This document shows, piece after piece, positions 16,918 to 26,076 of a stretch of 64,000 nucleotides of DNA. The position numbers and the translations under genes were made by a program. Under the pieces are notes generated by a model. That model did not search any database and had not been told where the DNA came from. It was given only the letters and a program-made list of their open reading frames with translations. The stretch spans positions 744,001-808,000 of the forward strand of contig NZ_ARQM01000010.1 in assembly GCF_000385135.1 (NCBI RefSeq). The letters are read 5' to 3'. Source of the stretch: Promicromonospora sukumoe 327MFSha3.1. Lineage in GTDB: Bacteria > Actinomycetota > Actinomycetes > Actinomycetales > Cellulomonadaceae. The first letter of the stretch is position 1. Every line of letters begins with the position of its first letter.

Positions 16918-16950
16918 ACAGGTCACTCTAGTGACCTGTGTGTCTGACAC
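16907..16950. repeat. 44-bp palindrome family, copy A
   Basis: Two 21-bp perfect arms (16907-16927 and 16930-16950). It begins 11 bp past the stop of the desulfurase-like gene and covers the start codon of the TusA-like gene. It shares its sequence with copies at 37962 and 46777. Confidence 0.9.
16925..16930 (-). promoter_or_regulatory. -10 hexamer TAGAGT within palindrome copy A
   Basis: TAGAGT, 7 nt before GTG 16917, formed by the centre of the palindrome. The other two copies have different centres and lack this hexamer. Confidence 0.35.
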
Positions 16951-16960
16951 CTGCGAGAGG

Positions 16961-18187
16961 TCACAGGCCGCCGACGCCCAACATCTCCCGGACCCGCGCC
17001 ACGGCACCGGGCAGCACCGCGAGGAACCGCTCGACCTCGTCGGCCGTCGTGGACCGGTCCAGGGCGATCCGCACGTTGCCGTGCGTGAGCACGCCCATCG
17101 CCGCGAGCACGTGCGACGGCTCCAGCGTGCTCGCGGTGCACGCCGACCCGGAGCCGACGGCGAACCCGTGCCGGTCCAGCTCCGTGACCAGCGCCTCGCC
17201 GTCCACGTAGAGGAACGAGAAGGTCGCGACGTGGGGGAGACGCCCGTCCGGGTCGCCCACCACCTCGACGTCGGGGATGCGGGCCACCTCGGCGCGCACG
17301 CGCTCCACGAGCGCCCGGCGCCGCGCCTCCTGCGCCACCCGGTCGGACTCCACGGCCTGCAGGGCCACCGCGGCCGCGAACGCGAGCGGCACGCTGACGC
17401 CGCCCGGGGCCCACGGGTCCTCGTCCTCGGGCCCGACGGGCACGGTCCGCACCCGCTGCCGGACGGCGAGCACGCCGATCCCCGCGGGGCCGCCCCAGTC
17501 GGCCGGGTCGGCGGCGAGCAGGTCCCAGGCGTCGGGCACCGCCACGTGCCCGACGCTCGCCCCGGCGTCGACCAGCAGGGGGACGCCGGCCGCGCGGGCG
17601 GCGTCGTGCACGGCCCCGACCGGCTGGAGAGTGCCCACCTCGCCGTTCGCGTGCTGCAGGGCGGCCAGCGCGACCCCGGGGGCCCGGACGGCGACGGCCA
17701 TCGCCTCGGCGTCGACCCGCCCGAACCGGTCGACGGGAACGGGGCCGGGCGCCTCGGCGGTCCCATCAGAACCGCCCGTCCCGGCCACGCCGCCCGCACC
17801 AGCCGAGCCGCCCCCGGCCAGCCGCGCCGCGTGCAGCACCGCGGCACGTTCGACGGCACCGACCACGACGGCGGAGCCGGCGCGCCGTCGGGCCGCGGCG
17901 GCCGACGCGACCGCCGCGTGCAGCGAGGCGGTGTGGCCCGGCGTGAGGTGGACCTCCTGGGTCCGGGCGCCGAGCACCGCGGCGATCGCCTCGCGCGCGG
18001 CGTCGAGCAGCCGGGCCGCGCGGCGGCCCTCGGCGTGCAGCCGGCGCGGGTCGGCCCAGCCGTCGGCCAGGGACTGTTCGAACGCCTGCCGGGCGAGCGG
18101 GTGCCAGGGCGCGCGGCCGCCGTTGTCGAGGTACACCCGGCCGGGGGTGGTGGACCTGGCCGGGTCGGCCGGGGTGGCGTGGCTCAC
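16961..18187 (-). CDS. cysteine-desulfurase-like class V aminotransferase fold, PLP site degraded
   Basis: 408 residues, NifS/IscS-like overall. The persulfide loop is kept (GSGSACTASTLEPSHVLAAMG), as is the C-terminal VRIALDRSTTADEVERFL. The expected S-x-H-K-x-x-G-P is replaced by DPADWGGPAGIG, so the PLP lysine appears to be Asp. The ring-stacking His of EHxAVL is Arg (VERAAVL), and the Asp-x-x-Gln site reads VDAGASVGH. It probably cannot do normal desulfuration alone and may handle persulfide for the TusA-like protein downstream. GTG 18187 has AGGAGG 4 nt upstream. Confidence 0.8.
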   Translation of the reverse strand: MSHATPADPARSTTPGRVYLDNGGRAPWHPLARQAFEQSLADGWADPRRLHAEGRRAARLLDAAREAIAAVLGARTQEVHLTPGHTASLHAAVASAAAARRRAGSAVVVGAVERAAVLHAARLAGGGSAGAGGVAGTGGSDGTAEAPGPVPVDRFGRVDAEAMAVAVRAPGVALAALQHANGEVGTLQPVGAVHDAARAAGVPLLVDAGASVGHVAVPDAWDLLAADPADWGGPAGIGVLAVRQRVRTVPVGPEDEDPWAPGGVSVPLAFAAAVALQAVESDRVAQEARRRALVERVRAEVARIPDVEVVGDPDGRLPHVATFSFLYVDGEALVTELDRHGFAVGSGSACTASTLEPSHVLAAMGVLTHGNVRIALDRSTTADEVERFLAVLPGAVARVREMLGVGGL

Positions 18188-18232
18188 ACGTCCTCCTGCT
18201 GCTGGGTGCGGGTCCGCGGGGGCGGTCCGCAA

Positions 18233-18264
18233 GGGTCTGACGCGGGTCTGACGAGGGTCTGATC
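18233..18264. repeat. three GGGTCTGA direct repeats at 11-bp spacing
   Basis: GGGTCTGA begins at 18233, 18244 and 18255, one helical turn apart, 46-77 bp upstream of the desulfurase-like start. Possible operator for that gene or for ctaC. Confidence 0.6.
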
Positions 18265-18463
18265 CGGGGTTCGGACGGCGGTTCGCGGCGTGCCTCCGCC
18301 GTCGTCCTCCTGATCCTCGCACCCGTACCCGCAGGTCCCGCACGGCGATCGTTCTGACACGACCTGGGTGGGTGTCCTGAACAGCGTCGATGTGTGCCCC
18401 AGGTGCGGAGTGCGTCACGTTCCTCCGGGGGCGTTCCGGGCATCATCAGGCCCCGGAGCGCGC

Positions 18464-18469
18464 TAGGCT
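18464..18469 (+). promoter_or_regulatory. candidate -10 (TAGGCT) of the ctaC-ctaD-ctaF operon
   Basis: TAGGCT would give a leader of about 77 nt before the TTG start. The CTCCGGGG/CCCCGGAG inverted repeat spans the -35 to -10 interval and could be an operator. No good -35 hexamer is seen. Confidence 0.4.
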
Positions 18470-18552
18470 GCATCCCATCGAGGACGAAGGTTCTGCGTGG
18501 AGCTCGGGAGGAAACCGGTGCGACGCGCCGGACGAGACGTGAAAGGCCTCCC

Positions 18553-19476
18553 TTGCACTCGAAGCCACCTACCCGCACCCGGCGGGCCATCCTGCGTGCG
18601 TCGGCTCTTGCCGCCGCAGTCGCAGTGCTGGCCTCTGGCTGCGCAAGTGAATCCGTCCAGCGCGGATACCTGCCCGGCTACAGCGACGGGGAGGTGACTA
18701 ACCAGACCGAGCGCATCACCGACCTGTGGGTGGGCTCGTGGATCGCTGCCCTTGCCGTGGGCATCGTGACCTGGGGCCTGATGCTGTGGTGCATCGCGGC
18801 CTACCGGAAGCGCAAGGACGACCACCAGCTCCCGGTGCAGACGCGCTACCACCTGCCGCTCGAGCTCATGTACACGGCAGTGCCGATCATCATGGTGCTC
18901 GTGCTGTTCTGGTACACCGACCGCGACGTGACGGCCATCAAGACCGTCGACGGCACCGCGACCGAGCACATCCAGGTGATCGGCAAGCAGTGGAGCTGGG
19001 ACTTCAACTACCTCGACGCCAACGTCTACGACTACGGCGAGCACGAGGCGGACCCCGGCAGCGTGACCGCGGAGGACGAGCTCGACGGCGCCGTCGGCAC
19101 CTCGACGTCCTTCCCGACGCTCTACCTGCCGGTGAACGAGACCGTGGAGTTCACGCTCGACTCGCGTGACGTCATCCACTCGTTCTGGATCCCCGCGTTC
19201 CTGTACAAGCAGGACATGATCCCGCACCGGACCAACACGTTCCAGGTGACGCCGACCCGCGAGGGCACGTACGCCGGCAAGTGCGCCGAGCTCTGCGGTG
19301 AGTTCCACTCCGGCATGCTCTTCAACGTGAAGGTCGTGTCCGCCGAGGAGTACGACGCCCACATGGCGGACCTCGAGGCGAAGGGCCAGACGGGTTCGCT
19401 CGGCATGGACCTCGCCCGCACGGCCGGTCCGGTGGAGGACCCGGCGGTAACCACGGAAGAGGAGGCTGGGCACTGA
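18553..19476 (+). CDS. ctaC: cytochrome c oxidase subunit II
   Basis: 307-residue lipoprotein carrying the CuA centre that accepts electrons for the aa3 oxidase. A twin-Arg/basic N-terminus leads to the lipobox LASGC, then two membrane helices (about 55-80 and 100-118) and an extracellular cupredoxin domain. The CuA ligands are all in [12 protein letters not shown], with the upstream His in DVIHSFWIP. The WSWDFNY aromatic patch is intact. TTG at 18553 is the only start just upstream of the signal peptide; longer in-frame readings would add a non-signal leader. The stop overlaps the ctaD start. Confidence 0.94.
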   Translation: MHSKPPTRTRRAILRASALAAAVAVLASGCASESVQRGYLPGYSDGEVTNQTERITDLWVGSWIAALAVGIVTWGLMLWCIAAYRKRKDDHQLPVQTRYHLPLELMYTAVPIIMVLVLFWYTDRDVTAIKTVDGTATEHIQVIGKQWSWDFNYLDANVYDYGEHEADPGSVTAEDELDGAVGTSTSFPTLYLPVNETVEFTLDSRDVIHSFWIPAFLYKQDMIPHRTNTFQVTPTREGTYAGKCAELCGEFHSGMLFNVKVVSAEEYDAHMADLEAKGQTGSLGMDLARTAGPVEDPAVTTEEEAGH

Positions 19477-21290
19477 TGGCCGCAGCGACCACGACCGAGC
19501 TGATCCCGGGCCTGGCCCCCGGGCGCCAGACGCTCGGCCGGACGATCATCAAGTGGATCACCTCCACTGACCACAAGACGATCGGGTACCTCTACCTGAT
19601 CACGTCGTTCATCTTCTTCTGCATCGGCGGCCTCATGGCCCTGCTGATCCGCGCGGAGCTCTTCGAGCCCGGCATCCAGCTCGTGCAGAGCAAGGAGCAG
19701 TACAACCAGCTCTTCACGATGCACGGCACCGTGATGCTGCTGCTGTTCGCCACCCCGCTGTTCGCGGGCTTCGCGAACGTGATCATGCCGCTCCAGATCG
19801 GCGCGCCCGACGTCGCGTTCCCGCGTCTGAACATGTTCGCCTACTGGTTGTTCCTGTTCGGTGGCCTCATCACCACGGCCGGCTTCCTCACCCCGCAGGG
19901 TGCCGCGTCGTTCGGCTGGTTCGCGTACGCGCCGCTGTCGACCACGACCTACAGTCCAGGGTTGGGCGGAGACCTCTGGGTCTTCGGCCTGGCGCTGGCC
20001 GGTTTCGGCACGATCCTCGGTGCGGTCAACTTCATCACCACGATCATCACCATGCGCGCCCCGGGCATGACCATGTTCCGGATGCCGATCTTCACCTGGA
20101 ACACGCTGGTCACCAGCCTCCTCGTGCTGATGGCCTTCCCGCCGCTGGCCGCCGCGCTGTTCGCGCTGGGTGCCGACCGTCGTCTCGACGCGCAGATCTT
20201 CAACCCGGAGAACGGTGGCGCCATCCTCTGGCAGCACCTCTTCTGGTTCTTCGGCCACCCCGAGGTGTACATCATCGCGCTGCCGTTCTTCGGCATCGTG
20301 TCCGAGATCTTCCCGGTCTTCAGCCGCAAGCCGATCTTCGGCTACACCGGCCTGGTCTACGCGACCATCGCGATCGCCGCGCTGTCGGTGACGGTGTGGG
20401 CGCACCACATGTACGTGACCGGCGCGGTCATGCTGCCGTTCTTCGCGTTCATGACGATGCTCATCGCGGTCCCGACCGGCGTGAAGTTCTTCAACTGGAT
20501 CGGCACGCTCTGGCGAGGGAAACTCACGTTCGAGACGCCGATGCTCTGGTCCATCGGCTTCCTCGTGACCTTCCTCTTCGGTGGTCTGACCGGCATCATC
20601 CTGTCGAGCCCGGCGCTGGACTTCCAGCTGTCCGACTCGTACTTCGTGGTCGCGCACTTCCACTACGTGGTCTTCGGCACCGTCGTGTTCGCGATGTTCG
20701 CCGGGTTCTACTTCTGGTGGCCCAAGATGACCGGCCGCATGCTGTCGGAGCGCCTGGGCAAGGTGCACTTCTGGATGCTGTTCGTCGGCTTCCACACCAC
20801 GTTCCTCATCCAGCACTGGCTGGGTGTCGAGGGCATGCCCCGCCGCTACGCGGACTACATGCCGGACGAGGGCTTCACCTGGGAGAACCAGGTGTCGACC
20901 ATCGGCGCGTTCATCCTCGCGGCGTCGACCCTGCCGTTCTTCTGGAACGTCTACATCACCTGGCGCAAGGCGCCCAAGGTCACGGTCGACGACCCGTGGG
21001 GCTACGGCCGCTCCCTGGAGTGGGCCACGTCCTGCCCGCCGCCGCGGCACAACTTCGCCTCGCTCCCGCGTATCCGCTCGGAGTCGCCGGCGTTCGACCT
21101 GCACCACCCCGAGGTCGTCGCCATGGAGCACCCGGAGTACAACCGCGGTGTGCTCGACAACATCTACGGCGAGGCCGACCGGCGCGGTCAGGACAAGCAG
21201 GCCCAGCAGCGCGCCGCGAACGGCACCGGCGACTCCGGCCAGAGCAGCACGACCATCGTTGACCAGCCGGACGAGGGGACCAGCAAGTGA
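19476..21290 (+). CDS. ctaD: cytochrome c oxidase subunit I
   Basis: 604-residue heme-copper oxidase core with 12 membrane helices. The CuB/Tyr cross-link block is HPEVYI, heme-ligand histidines are in [10 protein letters not shown] and FHYVVFGT, and the K-channel region [17 protein letters not shown] is present. The C-terminal 60 residues are a polar cytoplasmic tail typical of actinobacterial CtaD. ATG overlaps the ctaC stop by one base, so the two are translationally coupled. Confidence 0.97.
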   Translation: MAAATTTELIPGLAPGRQTLGRTIIKWITSTDHKTIGYLYLITSFIFFCIGGLMALLIRAELFEPGIQLVQSKEQYNQLFTMHGTVMLLLFATPLFAGFANVIMPLQIGAPDVAFPRLNMFAYWLFLFGGLITTAGFLTPQGAASFGWFAYAPLSTTTYSPGLGGDLWVFGLALAGFGTILGAVNFITTIITMRAPGMTMFRMPIFTWNTLVTSLLVLMAFPPLAAALFALGADRRLDAQIFNPENGGAILWQHLFWFFGHPEVYIIALPFFGIVSEIFPVFSRKPIFGYTGLVYATIAIAALSVTVWAHHMYVTGAVMLPFFAFMTMLIAVPTGVKFFNWIGTLWRGKLTFETPMLWSIGFLVTFLFGGLTGIILSSPALDFQLSDSYFVVAHFHYVVFGTVVFAMFAGFYFWWPKMTGRMLSERLGKVHFWMLFVGFHTTFLIQHWLGVEGMPRRYADYMPDEGFTWENQVSTIGAFILAASTLPFFWNVYITWRKAPKVTVDDPWGYGRSLEWATSCPPPRHNFASLPRIRSESPAFDLHHPEVVAMEHPEYNRGVLDNIYGEADRRGQDKQAQQRAANGTGDSGQSSTTIVDQPDEGTSK

Positions 21291-21688
21291 AGATCGAGGC
21301 ACGGCTGTTCCTCTGGGGAACGCCCTTCTTCGTCCTGGCCGGCGTGGTCTACGGCTTCATGACCGAGTGGCAGGAGCCCGTGGGCTACCTGGGCATGCCG
21401 CTTGTCGGTGGCCTGGTGGCGATGATCGGCGCGTACCTCACGCTGACGGCCCGGCGCATCGACGCCCGGCCCGAGGACGACCCGAACGGCAACATCGAGG
21501 ACGCCGCAGGCGACCAGGGCGTGTACGCACCCTGGAGCTGGTGGCCCCTGGCGATCGCCGGCTCCGCCGCGATCTGCTTCCTCGGCCTGGCCGTGGGCTG
21601 GTGGGTGCTCTACATCGGCTTCTGTGTCGCGGTCATCGCGCTCGTGGGCTGGGTGTTCGAGTACTCGCGGGGTATCCACTCGCACTGA
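21287..21688 (+). CDS. ctaF: cytochrome c oxidase subunit IV, actinobacterial type
   Basis: 133 residues with four membrane segments: two in the first 60 residues and two after residue 80, separated by an acidic loop ([18 protein letters not shown]). This matches the small subunit of the bcc-aa3 supercomplex found only in actinobacteria. GTG 21287 overlaps the ctaD stop (GTGA). It is the last gene before a strong terminator. Confidence 0.92.
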   Translation: MKIEARLFLWGTPFFVLAGVVYGFMTEWQEPVGYLGMPLVGGLVAMIGAYLTLTARRIDARPEDDPNGNIEDAAGDQGVYAPWSWWPLAIAGSAAICFLGLAVGWWVLYIGFCVAVIALVGWVFEYSRGIHSH

Positions 21689-21702
21689 CGCGGTAACGCG
21701 TG

Positions 21703-21754
21703 AAAGACGCCGGGCGGCGCACCTCCTGCGGGAGATGCGCCGCCCGGCGTCTTT
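21703..21754. terminator. strong bidirectional hairpin, ctaF/trpD
   Basis: A 24-bp stem with one mismatch (21703-21726 with 21731-21754) and a 4-nt loop. The right arm ends GTCTTT, giving a short T-run in the ctaF direction and, by symmetry, a similar run for trpD. Confidence 0.88.
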
Positions 21755-21793
21755 AACGCTTTACCGCCGTTCGTGTCCGCGCGGCAGAGCCGG

Positions 21794-22843
21794 CTAGCGG
21801 CTGGCCGCGATCCAGCGGTCCAGGGTGGCCTGTGCCGCCCCGGAGTCCACGGCCTCGGCCGCGAGGCCGATCCCGGCCGTGAGCCGCTCCACGAGCGTGC
21901 CGGAGCCCGTGCCGGGCAGCGATCCGTCGGCCACGAGGCCCGAGGCCGCGTTGAGCAGCACGGTCTCGCGGACCGGCCCGGCCTCGCCCGCCAGGACGGC
22001 GCGCGCGACGCCCGCGTTGTAGGCCGCGTCCTGGCCGCGCAGGTCCTCGACCTTGATGCGGGTCAGGCCCAGGTCCTCGGCGGGGTCCAGGCGGTGCTCG
22101 GTGACGTGGCCGTCGGCCACCTCCCAGATGGTCGCGCCCGCGGTCGCCGCGAGCTCGTCCAGCCCCTCGTCGCCGCGGAAGACCAGCGCGGACTTGCCGC
22201 GCTCCGCGAACACGCCCGCCATCAGGGGCGCCATCCGCGCGTCCGCGCAGCCCACGGCCGCCGCACGCGGCTGGGCCGGGTTGGTCAGCGGCCCCAGGAA
22301 GTTGAAGGCCGTGGGCACGCCCAGCTCCTTGCGGGCCACGCCCGCGTGCCGCATCGACGGGTGGAACACCATCGCGAAGCAGAACGTGATGCCGGCCTCG
22401 CGCGCGATCTGCGCCACCCGCTCCGGGGTGTGGTCCAGGCGGATGCCCAGCTCCTCCAGCACGTCCGCGCTGCCCGACGACGACGACGCGGCCCGGTTGC
22501 CGTGCTTCACGACGCGCAGGCCCGCGCCGGCGATGACGACGGACGCCATCGTCGAGATGTTCACGGTGTGCGCGCGGTCGCCGCCGGTGCCGACGATGTC
22601 CACGGAGGGCCCGGGCACGTCGATGCGGGTCGCGTGCTCGACCATGGAGTGCGTCAGGCCCGCGAGCTCGTCGACGGTCTCGCCCTTGGCGCGCAGCGCC
22701 ACCAGGAAGCCCGCGAGCTGGACGGGGGAGACCTCGCCCGTCATCACCCGGTCCATGGCCCAGCGGGCCTCCTCCTGGCTCAGGTCCGTGCCGGTCATCA
22801 GCCCGGCGAGCAGGCCGGACCAGGTGGGTGCCTCGAGGTTCAC
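21794..22843 (-). CDS. trpD: anthranilate phosphoribosyltransferase
   Basis: Second committed step of tryptophan synthesis, joining anthranilate and PRPP. The PRPP-binding loop is [19 protein letters not shown], followed by [21 protein letters not shown] and the second metal-binding block [11 protein letters not shown]. 349 residues, normal. GTG 22843 overlaps the stop of the upstream receiver-domain gene by 4 bp (GTGA). No other trp gene lies in the window. Confidence 0.95.
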   Translation of the reverse strand: MNLEAPTWSGLLAGLMTGTDLSQEEARWAMDRVMTGEVSPVQLAGFLVALRAKGETVDELAGLTHSMVEHATRIDVPGPSVDIVGTGGDRAHTVNISTMASVVIAGAGLRVVKHGNRAASSSSGSADVLEELGIRLDHTPERVAQIAREAGITFCFAMVFHPSMRHAGVARKELGVPTAFNFLGPLTNPAQPRAAAVGCADARMAPLMAGVFAERGKSALVFRGDEGLDELAATAGATIWEVADGHVTEHRLDPAEDLGLTRIKVEDLRGQDAAYNAGVARAVLAGEAGPVRETVLLNAASGLVADGSLPGTGSGTLVERLTAGIGLAAEAVDSGAAQATLDRWIAASR

Positions 22844-23301
22844 GCGGTCCCCGCCGTCGACGGCGCGAGCAGGTGGGCCACGGCCTCCTGGACCTTCACG
22901 GCGTCCAGCGGGCGCGCCACGACGCCGTCGGCCAGCGACCAGGTCGCCAGCCACGCGTCCGCCGGGCGGCCCGTCAGCACGAGCACCGGCGGGCACTCGT
23001 AGATCTCGTTCTTGAGCTGGCGGCACAGGCCCATGCCGCCGGCCTGGTCGGCCTCTCCGTCGAGGACGAGCAGGTCCCACGTCTCGTTGTCGGCCTTGTC
23101 CACCACGGCGGTCGCCGTGGCGGCCTCCGCCCAGGTGATCTCGGGCGCGCCCGCGTGCAGGCGCGGGCCCACGGCGAGGCGCACCTGCTCGCGCACCGTG
23201 CGGTCGTCGCTGTACAGGAGGACTCGCGGGCTCGACGTCGTGCTGCCGGAAGCCGCACCGTTCGCACCTGCGCTGGTCACATCCGTCGTCATGCCGGTCA
23301 T
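22840..23301 (-). CDS. stand-alone receiver-like domain protein
   Basis: 153 residues. A disordered Ser/Thr/Gly-rich head (1-28) precedes a CheY-like fold: acidic pair in LLYSDDRTV, phospho-acceptor Asp in [10 protein letters not shown], switch Thr in VLVLTGR. The conserved Lys after the fifth strand seems to be replaced (VARPLDA). No output domain. ATG 23301 is chosen because CACGAT ends 6 nt upstream; ATG 23292 is an alternative. Overlap with trpD implies co-expression, but the link to tryptophan synthesis is unknown. Confidence 0.78.
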   Translation of the reverse strand: MTGMTTDVTSAGANGAASGSTTSSPRVLLYSDDRTVREQVRLAVGPRLHAGAPEITWAEAATATAVVDKADNETWDLLVLDGEADQAGGMGLCRQLKNEIYECPPVLVLTGRPADAWLATWSLADGVVARPLDAVKVQEAVAHLLAPSTAGTA

Positions 23302-23307
23302 GCGTCG

Positions 23308-23313
23308 ATCGTG
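23308..23313 (-). promoter_or_regulatory. -10-like CACGAT before the receiver gene
   Basis: CACGAT, 6 nt before ATG 23301; departs from TANNNT at the first base. Confidence 0.35.
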
Positions 23314-23451
23314 GCACAGACCCAGGCCGCACGGCAGATTTGTCCGCGCCCTTTTCATGGCACTCTGTTGAATCGCGTCAGCAAGTGACGGCCCGGATAG
23401 GGCGTTGGAAGGACTTTGTGAGATTCGACGCGAGCGTCTGTGACGGTTCGG

Positions 23452-23481
23452 CGTTCGGGACACCCGAACGTCGGCCATAAT
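23452..23481 (+). promoter_or_regulatory. ctaE promoter region: inverted repeat and CATAAT
   Basis: CGTTCGGG/CCCGAACG (23452-23459, 23463-23470) sits directly upstream of a -10 hexamer CATAAT (23476-23481). The hexamer ends 7 nt before the in-frame GTG at 23489 and overlaps the ATG at 23480, so the transcript is more likely to begin at GTG 23489. Confidence 0.5.
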
Positions 23482-23488
23482 GGCTGTC

Positions 23489-24133
23489 GTGTCGACCGCA
23501 ACGGCTGCAGCCACCCCCACGCACCAGCACGTGACAGTCAATCGTCCCAACCCGGTCTCGGTCGGGACGATCGTCTGGCTCGCGAGCGAGCTCATGTTCT
23601 TCGCAGCGCTCTTCGCGATGTACTTCACGGTCCGGCAGACGATGCCGGCCGAGGAGTGGGCGCTGCAGGCGGACAAGCTCAACATCACCTTCTCCACGAT
23701 CAACACGATCGTCCTGGTGCTGTCCTCGTTCACCTGCCAGTGGGCGGTCTTCAAGGCCGAGCAGTTCAAGCCGTCGCGCTCCGGGAAGCTCTTCCAGTTC
23801 TGGACCTGGGGCATGCACGAGTGGCTGACCATGACCTACCTGATGGGCGCGTTCTTCATCGGCGGCCAGATCTTCGAGTACACCGAGCTGGTGCACCAGG
23901 GTCTGACCATCTCGTCCAGCCCGTACGGCTCGGTCTTCTACATGACCACCGGCTTCCACGGCCTGCACGTGACCGGCGGCCTGATCGCGTTCCTCTTCGT
24001 GCTCGGTCGCTCGTTCGCCGCCAAGCGCTTCGGTCACCACGAGGCCACCACCACGATCGTCACGTCCTACTACTGGCACTTCGTCGACGTGGTGTGGATC
24101 GCGCTGTTCGCGGTGATCTACCTGCTGCGCTGA
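23489..24133 (+). CDS. ctaE: cytochrome c oxidase subunit III
   Basis: About 214 residues, five membrane helices; stabilises the aa3 core. Family blocks are [17 protein letters not shown] with the conserved Glu, [13 protein letters not shown] with its two His, and the closing [20 protein letters not shown]. The annotated start may be GTG 23489 (leaderless) or ATG 23480; the hexamer CATAAT overlapping the ATG favours the GTG. First gene of ctaE-qcrC-qcrA-qcrB, the usual actinobacterial order, separated from ctaC-ctaD-ctaF by trpD. Confidence 0.95.
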   Translation: MSTATAAATPTHQHVTVNRPNPVSVGTIVWLASELMFFAALFAMYFTVRQTMPAEEWALQADKLNITFSTINTIVLVLSSFTCQWAVFKAEQFKPSRSGKLFQFWTWGMHEWLTMTYLMGAFFIGGQIFEYTELVHQGLTISSSPYGSVFYMTTGFHGLHVTGGLIAFLFVLGRSFAAKRFGHHEATTTIVTSYYWHFVDVVWIALFAVIYLLR

Positions 24134-24238
24134 CCGGTCGCGCGGCCGCCCCACCGGGTGGCCGTCCCACCCGGCCACGTGCGGTGGCCCAGGTTCATTA
24201 CAGAAGCTCAACACTCACAGCGAGACGAGGAAATTTTC

Positions 24239-25018
24239 GTGAAGGCACTCGCCGCCCGCAGGCACCACCGGCTGGCGCCGGTCGTTCTCCTGCTGCTGGC
24301 GCTGCTGACCACGGGCGGCGTCTACGCCGCCCTGGCTCCGAGCACGGCTAAGGCCGAGACCGTCAGCACCGCGGACATCGAGACCGGTAAGAAGCTGTTC
24401 CAGGCCAACTGCGCGACGTGCCACGGCGCGAACGCCCAGGGCACCGAGGGCGTGCCGTCCCTGGTAGGCGTCGGCGCTGCCGCCGTCGACTTCCAGGTGT
24501 CGACCGGCCGGATGCCGATGCAGATGAACGGCCCGCAGGCCGAGGCCAAGCCGCCGCAGTTCGACAAGGAGCAGACGGCCGCGCTGTCCGCCTACGTCGC
24601 CTCGCTGGGCGCCGGTCCGGCGATCCCCACCGACGAGCAGGTCGACCCGACTCAGGGCGACCCCTCGAACGGCATGGCCCTGTTCCGCACCAACTGCGCC
24701 ATGTGCCACAACGCCGTGGGCGCCGGCGGCGCGCTCTCCGAGGGCAAGTTCGCACCTGCCCTCTGGGAGACGTCGGAGCGGAACATCTACCAGGCGATGC
24801 TCACCGGCCCGCAGTCGATGCCGGTGTTCAACGACGCCAACATCACGCCGGACGAGAAGCGGGACATCGTGTCCTTCCTCGTCGAGCAGCGCGAGGGGTC
24901 GGCCGGCGGTAACGCGCTCGGCGCCCTCGGCCCGGTGTCCGAGGGCCTCTGGGCCTTCGCGATCGGCCTCGGTCTGCTCATCGGCGCCGCAGTGTGGATC
25001 GGAGCGAAGTCCTCGTGA
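24239..25018 (+). CDS. qcrC: diheme cytochrome c subunit of the bcc complex
   Basis: 259 residues, membrane anchored. Two c-type heme sites, CATCHG and CAMCHN, each start a cytochrome c domain; an N-terminal helix (about 10-35) and a C-terminal helix (about 230-255) hold it in the membrane. It links cytochrome bc1 to the CuA centre of the oxidase, replacing soluble cytochrome c. GTG 24239 has GAGG 8 nt upstream. The 105-bp gap to ctaE shows no clear terminator, so the operon probably continues. Confidence 0.95.
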   Translation: MKALAARRHHRLAPVVLLLLALLTTGGVYAALAPSTAKAETVSTADIETGKKLFQANCATCHGANAQGTEGVPSLVGVGAAAVDFQVSTGRMPMQMNGPQAEAKPPQFDKEQTAALSAYVASLGAGPAIPTDEQVDPTQGDPSNGMALFRTNCAMCHNAVGAGGALSEGKFAPALWETSERNIYQAMLTGPQSMPVFNDANITPDEKRDIVSFLVEQREGSAGGNALGALGPVSEGLWAFAIGLGLLIGAAVWIGAKSS

Positions 25019-26076
25019 GCGAGAACCAGAACAACCCCGCCGACACCTCGCACGAGGTGACGGTCACCCCGCAGGCGGGCACCGACGTCGAGCGGTTCGC
25101 CGACCCGGGCGTCCCGGAGCACAAGCACCGGCTGACCGACACCGACCCGCGCGCCGCCAAGCGCGCCGAGCGGACCGTCACCTTCCTGTTCGTCCTGTCC
25201 ATCCTGGGCACGATCGGCTCGATCGTCGCCTACGTGATGGTCCCGCCGGACGGCACGACGTCGGGCGTCCGCCTCTCCACGCTGCTGATCGGCCTCGGCC
25301 TCGCGGTGTCCCTGCTGGGAATCGGCATCGCCGGCATCCACTGGGCCAAGGCGCTCATGGGCGACAAGGAGATGGTCCAGGAGCGGCACCCGCTCGCGAC
25401 CAACGACGCGGACCGCGCGATCGCCGTCAAGGACCTCAACGACGGCCTGCAGGACTCGGGCGTCGTCGGCCGCCGCGGCGTGCTCAAGGGCGCGTTCTTC
25501 GGTGCCCTGGCGCTCTTCCCGCTCGCCATCGCCGTGCCGCTGATCGGCTCGGTGGGCGGTGACTGGAACGTCTCCAAGTTCAAGCACACCATGTGGCGCA
25601 CCGGCACGCGCCTCGCGATCGACCCGTCGGGCCGGCCCATCAAGGCCGCCGACGTGACCGTCGGCTCCGTCTTCCACGTGGTCCCCGAGACCACCGACGA
25701 GTTCCGCGAGACGCACGAGTGGATCAACGAGAAGTCCAAGGCCGTCGTGCTCATGGTCCGTCTCAACCCCGAGGACCTCAAGGCCGACCAGTCGCCCCCC
25801 GGCGAGACCTGGTCCCACGAGGGCATCGTGGCCTACTCGAAGATCTGCACGCACGTGGGCTGCCCGGTGGCGCTCTACGAGCAGCAGACCCACCACCTCC
25901 TGTGCCCCTGCCACCAGTCGACGTTCGACATCGCCGACAGCGCCAACGTGGTCTTCGGCCCGGCCAACCGCCGGCTGCCGCAGCTCCCGATCACCGTGGA
26001 CGACGAGGGCTACCTCATCGCGCAGGACGACTTCGCCGAGCCCATCGGCCCGAGCTTCTGGGAGCGCCTGAAGTGA
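25015..26076 (+). CDS. qcrA: Rieske iron-sulfur subunit
   Basis: 353 residues. Three membrane helices precede the extracytoplasmic Rieske domain, the actinobacterial layout. The 2Fe-2S ligands are CTHVGC and CPCHQS near residues 280-300. A twin-arginine-like GRRGVLKG precedes the third helix. GTG 25015 overlaps the qcrC stop, and the stop overlaps qcrB in GTGA. The cluster depends on the Fe-S assembly proteins, including the carrier at 16109. Confidence 0.96.
   Translation: MSENQNNPADTSHEVTVTPQAGTDVERFADPGVPEHKHRLTDTDPRAAKRAERTVTFLFVLSILGTIGSIVAYVMVPPDGTTSGVRLSTLLIGLGLAVSLLGIGIAGIHWAKALMGDKEMVQERHPLATNDADRAIAVKDLNDGLQDSGVVGRRGVLKGAFFGALALFPLAIAVPLIGSVGGDWNVSKFKHTMWRTGTRLAIDPSGRPIKAADVTVGSVFHVVPETTDEFRETHEWINEKSKAVVLMVRLNPEDLKADQSPPGETWSHEGIVAYSKICTHVGCPVALYEQQTHHLLCPCHQSTFDIADSANVVFGPANRRLPQLPITVDDEGYLIAQDDFAEPIGPSFWERLK

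Larger units (their letters stand above)
18188..18552. other. 365-bp divergent intergenic region before ctaC
   Basis: Holds an 11-bp-phased direct repeat near the desulfurase-like gene, an inverted repeat CTCCGGGG/CCCCGGAG (18423-18430, 18451-18458) and a candidate ctaC -10. No gene is supported between 18188 and 18552. Confidence 0.6.

Noticed and set aside
18394-18552. N-terminal extension of ctaC
   Set aside because: It would place about 50 non-signal residues before the lipoprotein signal peptide and cross the likely promoter.
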